A stretch of DNA of 64,000 bases from Nymphaea colorata (lineage: Eukaryota; Streptophyta; Magnoliopsida; Nymphaeales; Nymphaeaceae): contig NC_045138.2 in assembly GCF_008831285.2 (NCBI RefSeq), forward strand, positions 11,298,571 through 11,362,570. The letters are read 5' to 3'. The notes under the pieces were generated by a model. It was not told where the DNA came from. It saw only the letters and a list, made by a program, of their open reading frames with translations, and did not search any database. The translations under genes were made by a program, and so were the position numbers. Within the stretch, counting starts at the first letter, position 1. Each line of letters begins with the position of its first letter. Below, piece after piece: positions 37,818 to 49,600 of this stretch.

Positions 37818-38537
37818 ATCAATATCCTAGCTTTCACCTTCATAAATGGGGCATCTTGAAAAAAAAAAAAAATTGAAATCCTTCAAGATGAATTTCAAAA
37901 GTTTTATGAAAGTTACAAACTTAGAACTTCAGAATGAACATGTCAATCCACAATCAATATAAACATTCACAAGCATTATAAGCATCACAAGCACTAAAAG
38001 CATCCAGGCACACGCATATTGGTAAGTGAATTTCACGCTCTGGCATACATGCATTAACAATCATGCAGACGCATGCTCATTGGTGTGTGAATTTCACGCT
38101 CCGTGTGCACAAAGGTTCCTTTCAAAATAATGCATTGCATAAAAAGCAACAAATAATGAACAGATTCATGTAGTGAAACTTAGTCAATATAAAAGCGTGA
38201 ATTTAACATCTGCATCCAAGGATATAAACAGCTTGGAAGCTCTTAATCCTCCAAGCAGTGCCTACCAAAAGCAAATAAGTCCATCTTATCATGTCAAGCA
38301 GTAATGGACTAAGGCTTCCAGGGGTTCCAAAGACAAGCGCACCAACCAGGCCTTACAACGCGAAATATTACGAATATATATAAAAAAATATGAAACCAAG
38401 AACCTGAACACCAAATCCTTCAAAAATGGAGAAAACCAGATTGGAGGAATACTCTATGGGCCTATTCTGAGAGAACATTAACCGTGTGATACTTGCTATC
38501 CAAGCAAATTTACTATGCTTAAGGTTCAAGAACTTCA
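37651..38537. other. Intergenic; 3' flank of RPS2
   Basis: Contains a CT microsatellite (37780-37813) and a short imperfect duplication around gtgaatttcacgctc (38030 and 38090). The part next to 38538 should hold the 3' UTR of RPS2, but no poly(A) site can be fixed by eye. Confidence 0.4.
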
Positions 38538-41500
38538 TCAGGCATCATCTTTTTCAACCTCCTCGAGAATAAGGGTCTTGGTAGGCTTTGCTAACAAGTC
38601 CGTGTACTCCTGGAAAGGAGATTTTGTGAAGCGAGTCTCTCGCCAGAAATCAGGAGTAAGGAAGCCATATGTCTTCAATAGACAATCAAAAGTAGCCTTC
38701 AAAGCACAAAAGAAGAACGATTGTCAGCCATCTCAAGACACAAAAGCTGCAAAGAATAAAGGTGTAGTACGAAGATGCTATGATCAAAAGGGGTTCGTAA
38801 CATTCCAGATACATGTTGATCATACAGCACCCAGAGCACGCCATGTTTTCCCATTTCCCCAACAGAAATATCTTATGGAACTAAGCAGACAGGTCATCAG
38901 TAAAAACATAATTGCTCAACAACATTCCACCATCCTAACAAGTAACAAGTAATAAAGAGAGACCCTGATTGGTGCAGGAAGCATGCTAAGAAACAGAATT
39001 TTACTAATCCAAGATAATTGGTTTTGTACTTTGTACTGATCCAGTAAACAAAGCATGAAGAACTATAAACCGTACAAATAGTATTCCCGTATTTATAACA
39101 ACAGAAGTAACTTAAAGAAGGAAAGATAACATTATAAAGCAAGAGAAGTTTTCCCGAAGGCAGAAACATTTTGGCAACAGTAAACAATTCACATTCAACA
39201 GAAATACAACTGGAATAATCAGCAAGCCAACCCTGACTCGCTTAAGCCATGACTTCTGTTTGAGCCAAAACAACCAAGAAAGTTTAAGACCTCGCCTAGG
39301 CAGGGACTAAGCCTCGCCTAGGCAGGGACTAAGCACGAGTCCACGCCCGTCGCCTAAGTTCCACCACTTAGGCACGGGACATGTGTTTGAGCGCCCAACC
39401 TAGGCGCCAACACACCTAGTCCATGAGAAAGTGAAAAGTCACTTTCCCTTTCAATTAAAATTTCTTAATTGAGTACATATTGTTATGTACTTTATTTTGT
39501 ATTGAGCATGTGTTTTTATGTATTGTTATGTTGATTATGTTGTAATATGTATACTGTTATATGTATATACTGTTAGTCAGTAGTCACTTAGTCTGTTATA
39601 TAGTATTGTGATCAATGTTGTAAAAAGCGTATCGTAAGGCGTATCGGTCGGGCTTTAAGATACGCCGTATCGTAACGTATCGTAACGTATCGTAACCGTA
39701 TCGTAACCGTATCGTAAATTTTAAAAAAATAATAATAATAAATCAGAAAAAAAAATTAAAAAAATCAAAAAAATCATAAAAAATCAGAAAAAATTAAAAA
39801 TAATAAATTCTTCATAGAAAACATGGTTTAGTCTTTTAGATAATGATAAGACTTATTATTTTGCTAAATGCTATAAACTTACACGTTCACGGTTCATCAT
39901 TCATACTTCATAGACATAAAAATTCATAACAATATCATTCTTTTTCATCTTTATCTTCATGGTTTAAAAAAAACCATTTCCTCTCAATGGGAATCAGCCA
40001 CCCATGCACAAATCCATGGTTTAATAGATGATTTCACGGTGACAATCGATGATTTCACAATGGAAATCAATGATTTCCCTCTAAAACGGTACAATCTATA
40101 GATTAGAAATGAGGAAGGGGTGGGTTTTTATAAAAAAAACTCGAAAAAATGGGGTTCAAGTCTCCTTTTTAGAAATCAGCCCGTATCGTACGATACGGGC
40201 CGTATCGCACCGTATCGTACGATACAGGTACGATACACCCCCATTTGCGATACAGGGGGTGTATCGTATCGTTTTTTGCAAACGATACGATACGTATCGT
40301 ACGATACGTCAATGTTGTACGTATCGTACGATACGACCCCGTATCGTTTGAAGAAAACGATACGATACACCCCCCGTATCGTAAAAAGGGGGTGTATCGA
40401 CCCTGTATCGCACGTATCGTACGATACAGGGCCCGTATCGTACGATACAGGGCCCGTATCGTACGATACGGGGCGATACACCCCGTATCGTACGATACGG
40501 CCTAAAAACGCAAAAGGGGGCCGAGACCTACTTATTCGGCTTCTTTTTCAAATTTTTCTTCTGTTCTTCATTTCTAACGCTTGGATAGTGCCGTGAGGGA
40601 GGGCGATCGTTCATTTTCACCGTGAAAAACTTGATTTTCATCGTCAAATCGAAGATTAAGTGGTCGATTTGTGCGTGGGTGCTTGATTTTCGTGGGAAGG
40701 AAAGGGGTTTTCTTCATTTCAGACATTTCTTCTTCGTAAGGTATGAAATCTCATGTTCTTACCATGTATTCTTAATTTTTTACCGTATAATCGTAGATTT
40801 GAAGACTTTGAGTGTTTTTCATTAAGTTTTTACCATAAGATTTCGTTTTTTTTTTGAAGATATGGATCCTACATGGCAATGGTGCGAAAGGGTGAAGGAG
40901 AATAACCGTTTGAAACTCAAATGTGGCTTCTGTGGGCATACACTTTCAGGAGGGATTATTAGAATGAAACACCATTTGGCAGGGACCTCCAAAGATGCGT
41001 CTCCTTGTGTTGGAAGACCAAACAAACCTTTGCCTCCATTTGTGCGTCAACAATGTTTAGATATGCTTCATGCTTTACGTCAAAAGAGAATACAAAAAGA
41101 AACTGAAGATGCAGATGTAGGCTATAATGTGCCTTTGGAAGATGAAGAAGAAGAGGAAGAAGCTTATGAATGTGATGATGAAGACGATAGCAGTCTAAGA
41201 ACAGATTTGGAGACCTCAAGAGGTAGAGATCGTAGAGGAAAAGGGATTATGTATGAAGGAGGTCGATCTGGCATAACGGGAAGGAAGAGGAGAGGCACAA
41301 CAGATGTTAGGGCCAGGCGTGGTATGCGACCACCTAGTGGTAGAGTTCCTACTGGTAGGTCTAGTGTTGGCTCTATTAAGAGTTTTTTCCCTTCATATAC
41401 CAGCCCAGGTGGTCAGTCGCAGATTCGTGCTGCTATGACATCTAAAGATATGCTATATCATGCACAAAAGCAGGTAGGGCAATGGTTTTATGATGCATGT

Positions 41501-44500
41501 ATTCCATTCAATGCAGCTAATTCTTTTCAATTCCAAGCCATGGCAGATGCAATTGCTTCTATAGGCCCCGGATTCAAAATGCCATCATATCATCAGTTGA
41601 GGGGCAAAATTCTTCAGGATACAGTCAAAGAAGTGTCTGAGCATTGCGATGAGTTGAAATTATGTTGGAAGGAAACAGGTTACTCCATTATGTCAGATGG
41701 TTGGACTGATACAAGGTCAAGAACACTTGTAAATTTTCTTGTTTATTGCCCTAAAGGTACAATGTTCTTGAAATCTCTTGACTTGTCCGATGTTCCTAAG
41801 ACTGCTGAGATTTTATTCAATGTTTTTGATAATGTCGTACAAGAAGTTGGACCTGCAAACATTGTACAGTTTATTACAGATAATGCTGCAAATTATAGAG
41901 CTGCAGGAGATTTGTTATTTCAAAAGTATAGAACATTTTATTGGAGTCCATGTGCCACTCATTGTGTTAATCTAATGCTTCAAGATCTTAATGAGATGCA
42001 TGATATGAAATCAGTCATTGACCAATGTCAAGAGGTAACAAAATTTATCTATAATCATGCATATGTATTGAATTTGATGAGAAAATTTACAAAAGGAGTT
42101 GAATTAATACGACCTGCACAAACTAGATTTGCCACAAATGTATTGACTGTGCAGAGTGTGGTGAAACAAAGAACTCCTTTGAGACAGATGTTTACTAGTG
42201 AAGAATGGGCTGCATATCCACATGCTCATAAAAGAAATGCTTCTTTAGTTGTAGATATTATATTCAATAACGTATTTTGAGAATCATGTGTGAAGCTATT
42301 GAAGGTTTGTGTTCCATTAGTTAAGGTTCTCAGGTTGGCTGACAGCGAGGACAGACCTTCTATAGGGTACTTATATGAGGCTATGGACAAAGCAAAAGAG
42401 GCAATTCGAGACAACTTAAAGGAAAGAAAAAGTTATATATGCCCATATGGAAGATTATAGATAAAAGGTGGACTGGACAGCTTCATCAACCTCTTCATGC
42501 AGCAGCTTATTATCTAAATCTTGCAATTAGATTTTCTCCTACATTTAAGAAGGACAGAGAAGTCATGCATGGTTTGTTAGATTGTATTAATGTGTTAGTG
42601 GAAGATTCTACAGAACAAGATGCTGTGCACAATGAGTTGGATCTATATGATAGTTGTTTTCGGAACATGGGACTACCTGCCGCCGTTCGAGCCAGCGTCC
42701 AGGTAAATACATAGAAATTTTTAATTTACTTTGCATTTGTTACATTTGATTCTTTTAAAACTTTCACATTGATTTGTTATATTTTTGTTTAGATTTGTGG
42801 TGGAATAGGTATGGGTTTGATTGTCCAAACCTAGCACGTTTTGCAGTCAAAGTCCTCAGCCAGACATGCAGTGCTAGTGGATGCGAAAGGAACTGGAGTG
42901 TGTTCCAACATATCCATAGCAAAAAAAGGAATAGGCTCGAACATAAAAGGTTGAATGACCTTGTCTTTGTTCGATATAATATGAGGTTGAAACAAATGTA
43001 ATATAGGCATATAGCTTAATTAATGTTTACATATTTTGTACAATATATTTATATGAAATTATATACTAACAAATTTTCTCTTATTTAATGTAGAGAATTA
43101 GAAAAATCATTAGCAAGGAAGCACACATCTCAGTTCGATCCTATCAGCTTGGAAAATTTTGACGATCTAGAGCCATGGATTGAAGAAGAACCAGCTACAA
43201 TATTTGATGATGAAGATCTTGAATGCTTCAACCTTGAAGTTGAAGCAACAGAAGGCTTTGTTGATGAAGGAGAGTCTGCTACTGCTGGTGCTGGTGCTAA
43301 ATATGTTGGTGAAGATCTTCCAATTCTTGACGATGAAGAAGAAGAAGAAGATGAAGATGAAGATGATGAAGATTATGAATGATGAATCATGAATGAGAGT
43401 CAAGTCAAGAGTGCTTTCATTTTATATGTATCTATGGTTGTTGAATACTTGATTGAATGTTTTATCATTTATGACTTTATCACTTTATGGCTTATGGCCT
43501 TATGCTTTGTTGAATGATATTGTATTATTATTGTTATGAATTTTGATGTTTATGAATGATGAACGCGTAAGTTTATAGCAATAATAAGTCTATCATTATC
43601 TCAAACATGTTTTCTATGAACAATTTATTATTTTTAATTTTTTCTGATTTTTTTATGAATTTTCCGATTTTTTTTAAATTTTTTCTGATTTATTAATAAT
43701 TTTTTAAAAAAATTTACGATACGTTACGATACGTTACGATACGGCGTATCTTAAAGCCCGACCGATACGGCTTACGATACGCGTTTTACAACATTGCGAT
43801 ACGTACAACACTGATTGTGATACCTCATACTTATTATAAATAGACATTAGTATGGTTACGTTACGTACTTATATCATATAGTAATATGTATTGTTACTTT
43901 GTTATACATGTTATAAACTTATATGTATATATACCATTATGTCAAATTGTATTGTAATAGAATTTGTTATTCTTGTTATATATATTGTACTACATGTTAT
44001 ATGTATGTACTGTTATGTACAGTCTGTTATACCTGTTACATAATATTTCATCAACATATTATATGTATATACAGTTAGCCTGTTATAAAATATGTAATAT
44101 TGTGATACCCGTTACATGTATATGTTAGTATGGTTATGTACTTAATATGTATTGTTACTATTATGCACTTATATGTATACTACTGTGTACTGTTAGTCTT
44201 TCTTATTATATTAAGTCTTTAAGTACAGATGGATTAACGCCTTCCTACAGATTTACATTCCTTCTTCTAGAGATAGATTCAGTTTTTTTTTTTTTTTACT
44301 TGTATTAGATTACATTTAATGAATAATCTTACACTTATTCTATTGATTTTTCATATTCAATGAAGTCAAACAATTATTTTTTATTCTTTAAGTAGATTAT
44401 GCTTGTTATATTACTACTCTCCACATTTCAAATATTAGTAATAGTTAGTCAAAATAACTTGACATATTAACAGAACTAAACTAAAACTAAAAAAAAAAAT

Positions 44501-46031
44501 GGTTGCCTTTTCTGCCTAGGATCACCTAGGCCAGCCTACGTGCTAAGCTCTGCCTGGCAACCAGGCAGCACCTAGGCGCCTTGGCAACATAGAAAGTTTG
44601 TCAAAAAAATCTCACCCTAGTCGTTTATCAACTAAGACCTGATTAAATGATACAGACAAGTCACAGCACGACCTAAAGAAAGCACAGATGAACAAAATAA
44701 GGCCATGGTTGTCGAATGAATCCTTCTCCTTCCCTCAATCCATATAGAAATGCATGATAATACAAAATACTGAACATATTTTACATTTCAAATATATAAC
44801 ATTGTTCATCTTTTTTTTTTTTTGCTTTACCTCATACAGTTGTCTATAAAAAGTTGGTGACTTAAGATTAGTTAACTTTTTTTTCCTTCTCAAGGAGAGG
44901 GCCGTTAAGTAGTCTGGGCCTTACAAGGCTCCTGATTATCAAAATACAAACAATGATTAGCTAATTTAGTATAAGACTTCATTATTTTGATTTGAGGTCT
45001 CACTTCTATTGGTTTTATTTTTTCACAATAGGAAAATTAAAAGTCGTATGTTTTCCTTTCTACATAATAAACTAAAGAAGATGATGTGGCCTGCCCGAGC
45101 CATGAGAGTGGGAACTGGCTATCGGAAACCGAGTCTCTAGATTGCCGAAAAGAAGTGCATGATACATGCATAACTGAAAAGTTTCCTCATTCTGGAAACC
45201 ATCTATCTTTTTACCTCAGAACAAACGACAGTACAAAACTACAACTACGGAAATGCATAATACTGGTAAAACCCATTAAACAACAAAAACCATTGGTGAA
45301 CTACACTTATGAGATGCATTGGGCCATAAAAAGATTGTAATGCTGAAAACTGAACCACAAGAACAACCAAATTTAACAAGAACGGAAAGGATGAATGGGA
45401 TATCAGGTTAATGCACAAAAACTACAAATAGATTTTCAAAAATAATAAGAATTTAAATAGAAATCGCGAACCTGAAGAAAACACACATATCAATTATCGA
45501 TCATTTCTCATCGAGAAAAACAAACTACACAATTCTTTCCCTCGGTTTGCCTGCTACGACTAACGACTAAAGAAACATTCCAGATCCAAACGTTTTGGAA
45601 CAGTAAAAACAACTAGAACAAAGAGTTCAGTAGAATATAGAGAAAGGAAGATACGGACCTTGACGAAGTTTCCAAGAGTCTTGGTTGAGCCGCGAGACGA
45701 GGTGAATACGTCCTCGATTCCCGCAAACTGCAGAACCTTCTTCGGTACCCTAGCAGCGACGATACCGGAACCCCTGGGCGCCGGAACGAGCCGGACGGTT
45801 ACTGAACCACACTTTCCGGTGACCTTGCAGGGAACGGTATGGGGCTTGCCGATCTTGTTCCCCCAGTAACCCCTGCGAACGGGGATGACGGAGAGCTTAG
45901 CGAGGATGATGGCGCCACGGATGGCCGTCGCGACCTCCTTACTGCACTTGACCCCGAGGCCAACATGGCCATTGCCGTCACCGACCACAACGAAGGCCTT
46001 GAATCGTGTGCGCTGCCCTGCGCGTGTCTGT

Positions 46032-46063
<32 letters not shown>

Positions 46064-46330
46064 CTTGAGTAGGGGCCCAAGTAGGGACTCCACGATCTGG
46101 TGCTCCTTCACGGGGAGCGAGTGCAAGTAAATCTGCTCCAGTGTACGGATGCGCCCTTCCTTGACGAGGCGTCCGAGTTTCGTGACTGGAACCCACTTCT
46201 CCTCCTCGTCGCGGCGAGCACCCCCACGGCGGCCTCCGCCGCGGCCTCCACGACCCCGGTCACCGCGACCACGGTCACCGCGACCTCCTCCCCGACCGAA
46301 GCCCCGTCCGAAACCACCTCTCTCTGCCAT
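38538..46330 (-). CDS. RPS2: 40S ribosomal protein S2 (uS5), two coding exons
   Basis: Component of the small cytosolic ribosomal subunit, near the mRNA entry and decoding region. Exon 1 is 46330-45659 (224 codons, ATG at 46330). It has an N-terminal RGG-type run (residues about 5-40), then [19 protein letters not shown], and an S5 N-terminal RNA-binding domain (about 88-152) with [20 protein letters not shown]. The S5 C-terminal domain follows, with [17 protein letters not shown] and [16 protein letters not shown]. The exon ends AAG|gtccgt. Exon 2 is 38696-38538, after a gctttgaag acceptor, giving [20 protein letters not shown] and the tail to EKDDA-stop. The joined frame is 831 bp, 276 residues, a normal length for plants. 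The 6.96-kb intron (38697-45658) contains a nested transposon. No damage to the coding sequence is visible, so the gene is probably functional. The antisense GC-rich frames over exon 1 are shadows. Confidence 0.93.
39277..39285. repeat. Left 9-bp target duplication of the Mutator-like element
   Basis: agaaagttt here is repeated exactly at 44591-44599 on the other side of the element. Confidence 0.6.
39605..39612. repeat. Left 8-bp target duplication of the hAT
   Basis: attgtgat, repeated exactly at 43814-43821. Confidence 0.85.
39613..39945 (+). repeat. Left terminal inverted repeat of the hAT
   Basis: Starts CAATGTTGTAAAAAGCG and contains multiple cgtatcgta units. It is mirrored by 43515-43796 with small indels. 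Repeated heptamers like cgtatcg close to the ends are plausible transposase-binding sites (inference from known hAT elements). Confidence 0.8.
40183..40498. repeat. Array of eight gtatcgtacgatac palindromes
   Basis: The perfect 14-bp palindrome gtatcgtacgatac occurs near 40183, 40212, 40294, 40321, 40413, 40434, 40455 and 40485. Many extra half-sites (cgatac/gtatcg) and longer inverted pairs such as cagggcccgtatcg lie between them. At 40311 there is a copy of the outer terminus, caatgttgtacgtatcg. Open frames of 80-158 codons on both strands here (rich in YRTIR or VSYDT) are forced by the repeat and are not genes. Confidence 0.92.
40741..40859 (+). other. Possible 5'-UTR intron of the hAT transposase
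   Basis: A donor-like aag|gtatg at 40740/40741 and a pyrimidine-rich acceptor ttttttttttgaag ending at 40859 lie just upstream of the transposase ATG at 40862. Predicted only from the splice-site sequences. Confidence 0.4.
40862..43382 (+). pseudogene. hAT transposase (BED finger, DUF659, hAT C-terminal domain)
   Basis: ATG at 40862. A BED zinc finger uses C21, C24, H37/H38 and C49. An acidic stretch (residues about 90-110) and a basic RGRDRRGKG region follow. The RNase-H-like catalytic core has SDGWTD (D279) and FITDNAANY (D340), with [13 protein letters not shown] after it. The frame meets a TGA at 42278-42280 where W is expected (NNVF-stop-ESCVKLL). A 2-bp excess near 42438 (tatata) shifts the frame again. 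The hAT dimerisation domain follows at 42793-42997, with [20 protein letters not shown]. Two introns are suggested: 42703-42792, whose phase does not join cleanly, and 42998-43093, which joins in phase. The last exon encodes an acidic tail ending DEDYE-stop at 43382. Otherwise well preserved, so the insertion is fairly young. Confidence 0.88.
43515..43813 (-). repeat. Right terminal inverted repeat of the hAT
   Basis: Inverted match to the left end, read from 43796 leftwards (caatgttgtaaaacgcg). A further 17 bp outside it, cagtgttgtacgtatcg on the minus strand, forms the actual outer end next to the target duplication at 43814. Confidence 0.82.
43814..43821. repeat. Right 8-bp target duplication of the hAT
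   Basis: attgtgat, identical to 39605-39612. Confidence 0.85.
44591..44599. repeat. Right 9-bp target duplication of the Mutator-like element
   Basis: agaaagttt, identical to 39277-39285. Confidence 0.6.
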
Positions 46331-46650
46331 CTCCGGCTGTCGGATTCCGATCGTCTATCCACGTTTGGCGCTACCGCCAATCGAGCGGAACGGAGAAAGC
46401 AAGGACAAGAGGAGGTGGAAGCGAGACGAAAGACTCAAACAGCAACTTCGACTACAAAAGCCCTAACACCTTTCCATTCCAGGGTTTCTTGTGCGGGCAG
46501 CGAGGGAGATTACGGATTTGCCCAATTTCAAGCGCTGCTGCAAGAACCAAACCTAGAATCGAGAGGGTCATCTCGAGTAGCACATGAAACGAGGTTGAGA
46601 TCTGTTCCCAAATGGGACGAGACGATTATCTCAATGAAGAAAGCTTTTTA
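46331..46650 (-). promoter_or_regulatory. RPS2 5' UTR and proximal promoter
   Basis: This region is upstream of the RPS2 ATG on the minus strand. It carries agaaaccct near 46490 and aaaagccctaa (written on the plus strand) near 46457. Both are close to the telo-box AAACCCTA that is common in plant ribosomal protein promoters, but neither is a perfect match. The start of transcription cannot be fixed by eye. Confidence 0.4.
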
Positions 46651-49600
46651 GTAAATGGACGTTGAGACGGTGGGTTTGAATTTATATGAATCTCTGATAG
46701 ATCTAAGAAGTAATTCTGATATAGATCTGTATCCGACTAAATTATTAAAAAATAAATACCGACAAAAAAAGTCTGATATCCTATTAAGAAATTGGATCGG
46801 ATTTGGATTTAAAAAATGGCATTTGATCACATTCAAATTTTGATTTGGATTTAAATGTTTAATCTAATTCATTTGAGTTCAAATATGATTTAATTTTAAA
46901 TATATATCCTACATTTAATGTTAATATATTCTAAAAGCTAATTCTTAACGTATAGTAATGCGGTTAGAATTGGTTTAAAAGATGGATTTAGATTCGGTTG
47001 TAAATTTAAAAATCAGATTCTGATAGCGAATTCTTGCTTGGATTCAGTTATGATATAGGCTTTTTATTCAACTCAAAATTCGGATATGAATTTAAAAATC
47101 AGATTCTAATAGTGAATTCGTGCTTAGATTCGGTTATGATATAGACTTTTCTTCATTTCAATATGAATTCATATATGAACATGTGTACATCAAAAGAAAA
47201 AGAAGACGAAGAAGAGGATATATCTAAGAGTACATTCATTTTCTCATTCGATCCATTGACATTCCTAACTAGATGTGCCTGACACCATGTCCACCTGATC
47301 AACAGAAAAAAGAAAGAGTTTGGAATAAAAGCTATCAAATTATAGTAAACGAAAGGGAAGATAGAAAAGAAACAGGACAATAAGAAGGAAAAAAGATTGA
47401 TGTTGGTAATGCGACTTTTGGCCCCACATACATTTTAAAAAAATATTGGCGGTGTGAAATATTGATAGTCATGCATCAACCAAAGTTCTAAAACTCTCAT
47501 GCGATGATGAATGAGCTTCGAACTTGCAAGAAAATGGATTAAATGCATAGAATCACAGTCATAATTCAACTTTGCTGATCGAGAAAGAATTGTTCAACAT
47601 AAGGTAATTCAATTACAACCAGTCGACACTCAATTGCAGTGCCAAATACATTGAGGCAATGAGAACTAAGCAAATGAAAGTTTTAATAAACTTTCAATAC
47701 CATGATCTAGGAAATATTGAAGCACCAAACTAGGCCGCAGACCTGAAACATAAACAAATTAAACTTAAAGCACAATAACTTTAGAAAATCACAAGTAACA
47801 GATAAAAACACAACTCAACTATCAAAACACTAAACAAATTGTCGAAGTCTCATCACAGCTCCTTATCTTAATTTTAAGAAGACATAATGTTTAGACTCAT
47901 GTACCAATAATTAACAGCGAAATGATGTTTACCTAATAATTCCAAGTCCTAGACAAGACTCAAAGCCAACTAATTAGAGTGAGCTACATCTCTAGTCTAA
48001 ATGGCTGAAATAAAGAAAACCTAATGGAAGGACATACATGCCCTTATGTTATGCAGTAGACTATTATAGACAAGAGTTTTGTAATTCGCTTGGGACAAAG
48101 GGCCAATGACGTCCAAATTTTGTGTAACCGATGAGTGAAAGCTGACATACTTGAGAAAACAGCCTTCCTACAGAGTTGAGAAATCAATTGTTTTTTTTTT
48201 AAATGTGATTATACTATATTAATTTATTGAATTTTTGTTTTGGTTGGGTCCTGGAATTTTATGAAAACAAAGGGAAACCTTTGTCGTAAGCAACTCAAAT
48301 TATGGTTTGATAGAAATAAAGTGAAGTACCGTTAAGAATATTTTGCGTACTGCGGTCTGTGAGTGAAATTAACATTACTTTCACTTATACAATGATTAGC
48401 ACTCAATGCAAACATACTTAATCGCAACTGTAACACCATAAAAGCATAAAACTGACATATCAAACTAAGCCTAATCTAACGTGACCCTATACAAACCTAA
48501 GGAATTAATTCGTAAAACCCTAATTCTTGCTCACAATGCATTTAAATGAATGAATGTCATGGAATGGATTAGTACGATCTTAAAATGATATCTATATGGT
48601 ATAGAATGATATGAATACATGCTGGAGATATGATGATATGATCTAACTATTTGATATCCTATACGATCTGACATAAATATGTAATCCACGTATATGAATG
48701 TATGAATGCTTATGCATTTGAATAATGAATAATGATGGATGAGGATGACTGTAATCATGACATGCCATTCATGTCATGCATGGATAGATGTTGACATGAG
48801 GACATGACATGACAAAGTGTTGCATATATGATATGTAGCCTGTATGGGTATAATATGTTATGCACATAAGATGTGGGATATGATTGTTTTTATGCATGTC
48901 ACACGTGCATGATGTGCTACCATAGTTTACATGGAATGACATGGGACATGTGGCCTCGCACCTACATGACATGATAATGTTAAGGATGTGCATGAATGAT
49001 ATTATTATCCCTATCGACAATGCATTCTGAACTCTTGATATATATTTGGACGCATGCATGTGATATTTACGCAAGTGTAGGATAAGAACAACATCATATC
49101 CACATTCTATTTCCAAAGAAGTAATATGTTTGGGGGGTTGAATGGTGGTACAGTAAGCCCACAATGTACCATGAATATTCTCATACTAATCTCATGCAAT
49201 CTCCATATGACCTAGGTTTGCATGGCTACATAGCTCAAACTATGACTATGACTGGACCTAGGAAACATCCTCTTCATCCTAATCTGAACCTAATTCTATT
49301 AAACCTAGCACTAAACACATTAAAGCTAGTCTAAAGCCAATTAGATCAAATTTTGATCAATTAGAGCCTACATTACCTAGGCTAAGTCCTAGCTAAACCA
49401 ATTCAAACAACCTAAAATAGTTGAGCCCAGTCCTAATGCACCTATAGGTCAACTTTGTCCAAGCCTACCTAAGCTAAAGGGACCAGTTGGCTCACTTCAA
49501 TTTCAGATTTATAATCCATATCTTCAATCTAAATTCCTACCAGGATCCAATCAACAATTCCCATCGATCTTTGAATTTTGACTGAAATCTGTAGTCCAAA

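Larger units (their letters stand above)
39613..43813 (+). mobile_element. hAT transposon, about 4.2 kb, with long inverted ends
   Basis: The element is 4,201 bp with ends CAATGTTGTA and (other strand) CAGTGTTGTA. It is flanked by the 8-bp duplication attgtgat, as expected for hAT. The terminal inverted repeats are unusually long. About 330 bp on the left (39613-39945) match 43515-43796 inverted, including gtatcggtcgggctttaagatacgcc, a run of cgtatcgtaa repeats and an AT-rich part. It carries a near-complete BED/DUF659/hATC transposase. Its coding strand is antisense to RPS2. Confidence 0.9.
39286..44590. mobile_element. Mutator-like or similar element (host of the hAT)
   Basis: The ends carry related GC-rich motifs: gcctaggcaggg and acctaggcgcc on the left (39286-39415), and cctaggatcacctagg and acctaggcgcctt on the right (44515-44580, mostly inverted). 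It is flanked by agaaagttt on both sides, a 9-bp duplication as made by Mutator-like elements. Between the ends and the hAT both arms are the same low-complexity tatgtatactgttat sequence. Without the hAT the element is about 1.1 kb with no coding capacity. The superfamily call rests mainly on the duplication length. Confidence 0.55.
38697..45658 (-). other. RPS2 intron with nested transposons
   Basis: Flanked by exon ends that join in phase 0 (…NFVK / ATFD…), with a GT donor (aag|gtccgt) and AG acceptor on the minus strand. Of 6,962 bp, 5,305 bp are the Mutator-like element with its internal hAT. Removing this, the intron would be about 1.65 kb. The rest is A/T-rich with no gene. Confidence 0.88.

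Noticed and set aside
40109-40596. Long open frames on both strands (up to 158 codons)
   Set aside because: They are produced by the cgtatcg palindrome array. The translations are repeats of YRTIR and VSYDT in every frame, with no domain.
46100-46651. 183-codon plus-strand frame over the RPS2 exon
   Set aside because: Antisense shadow of the GC-rich RPS2 first exon. The sense frame has clear conserved S5 domains.
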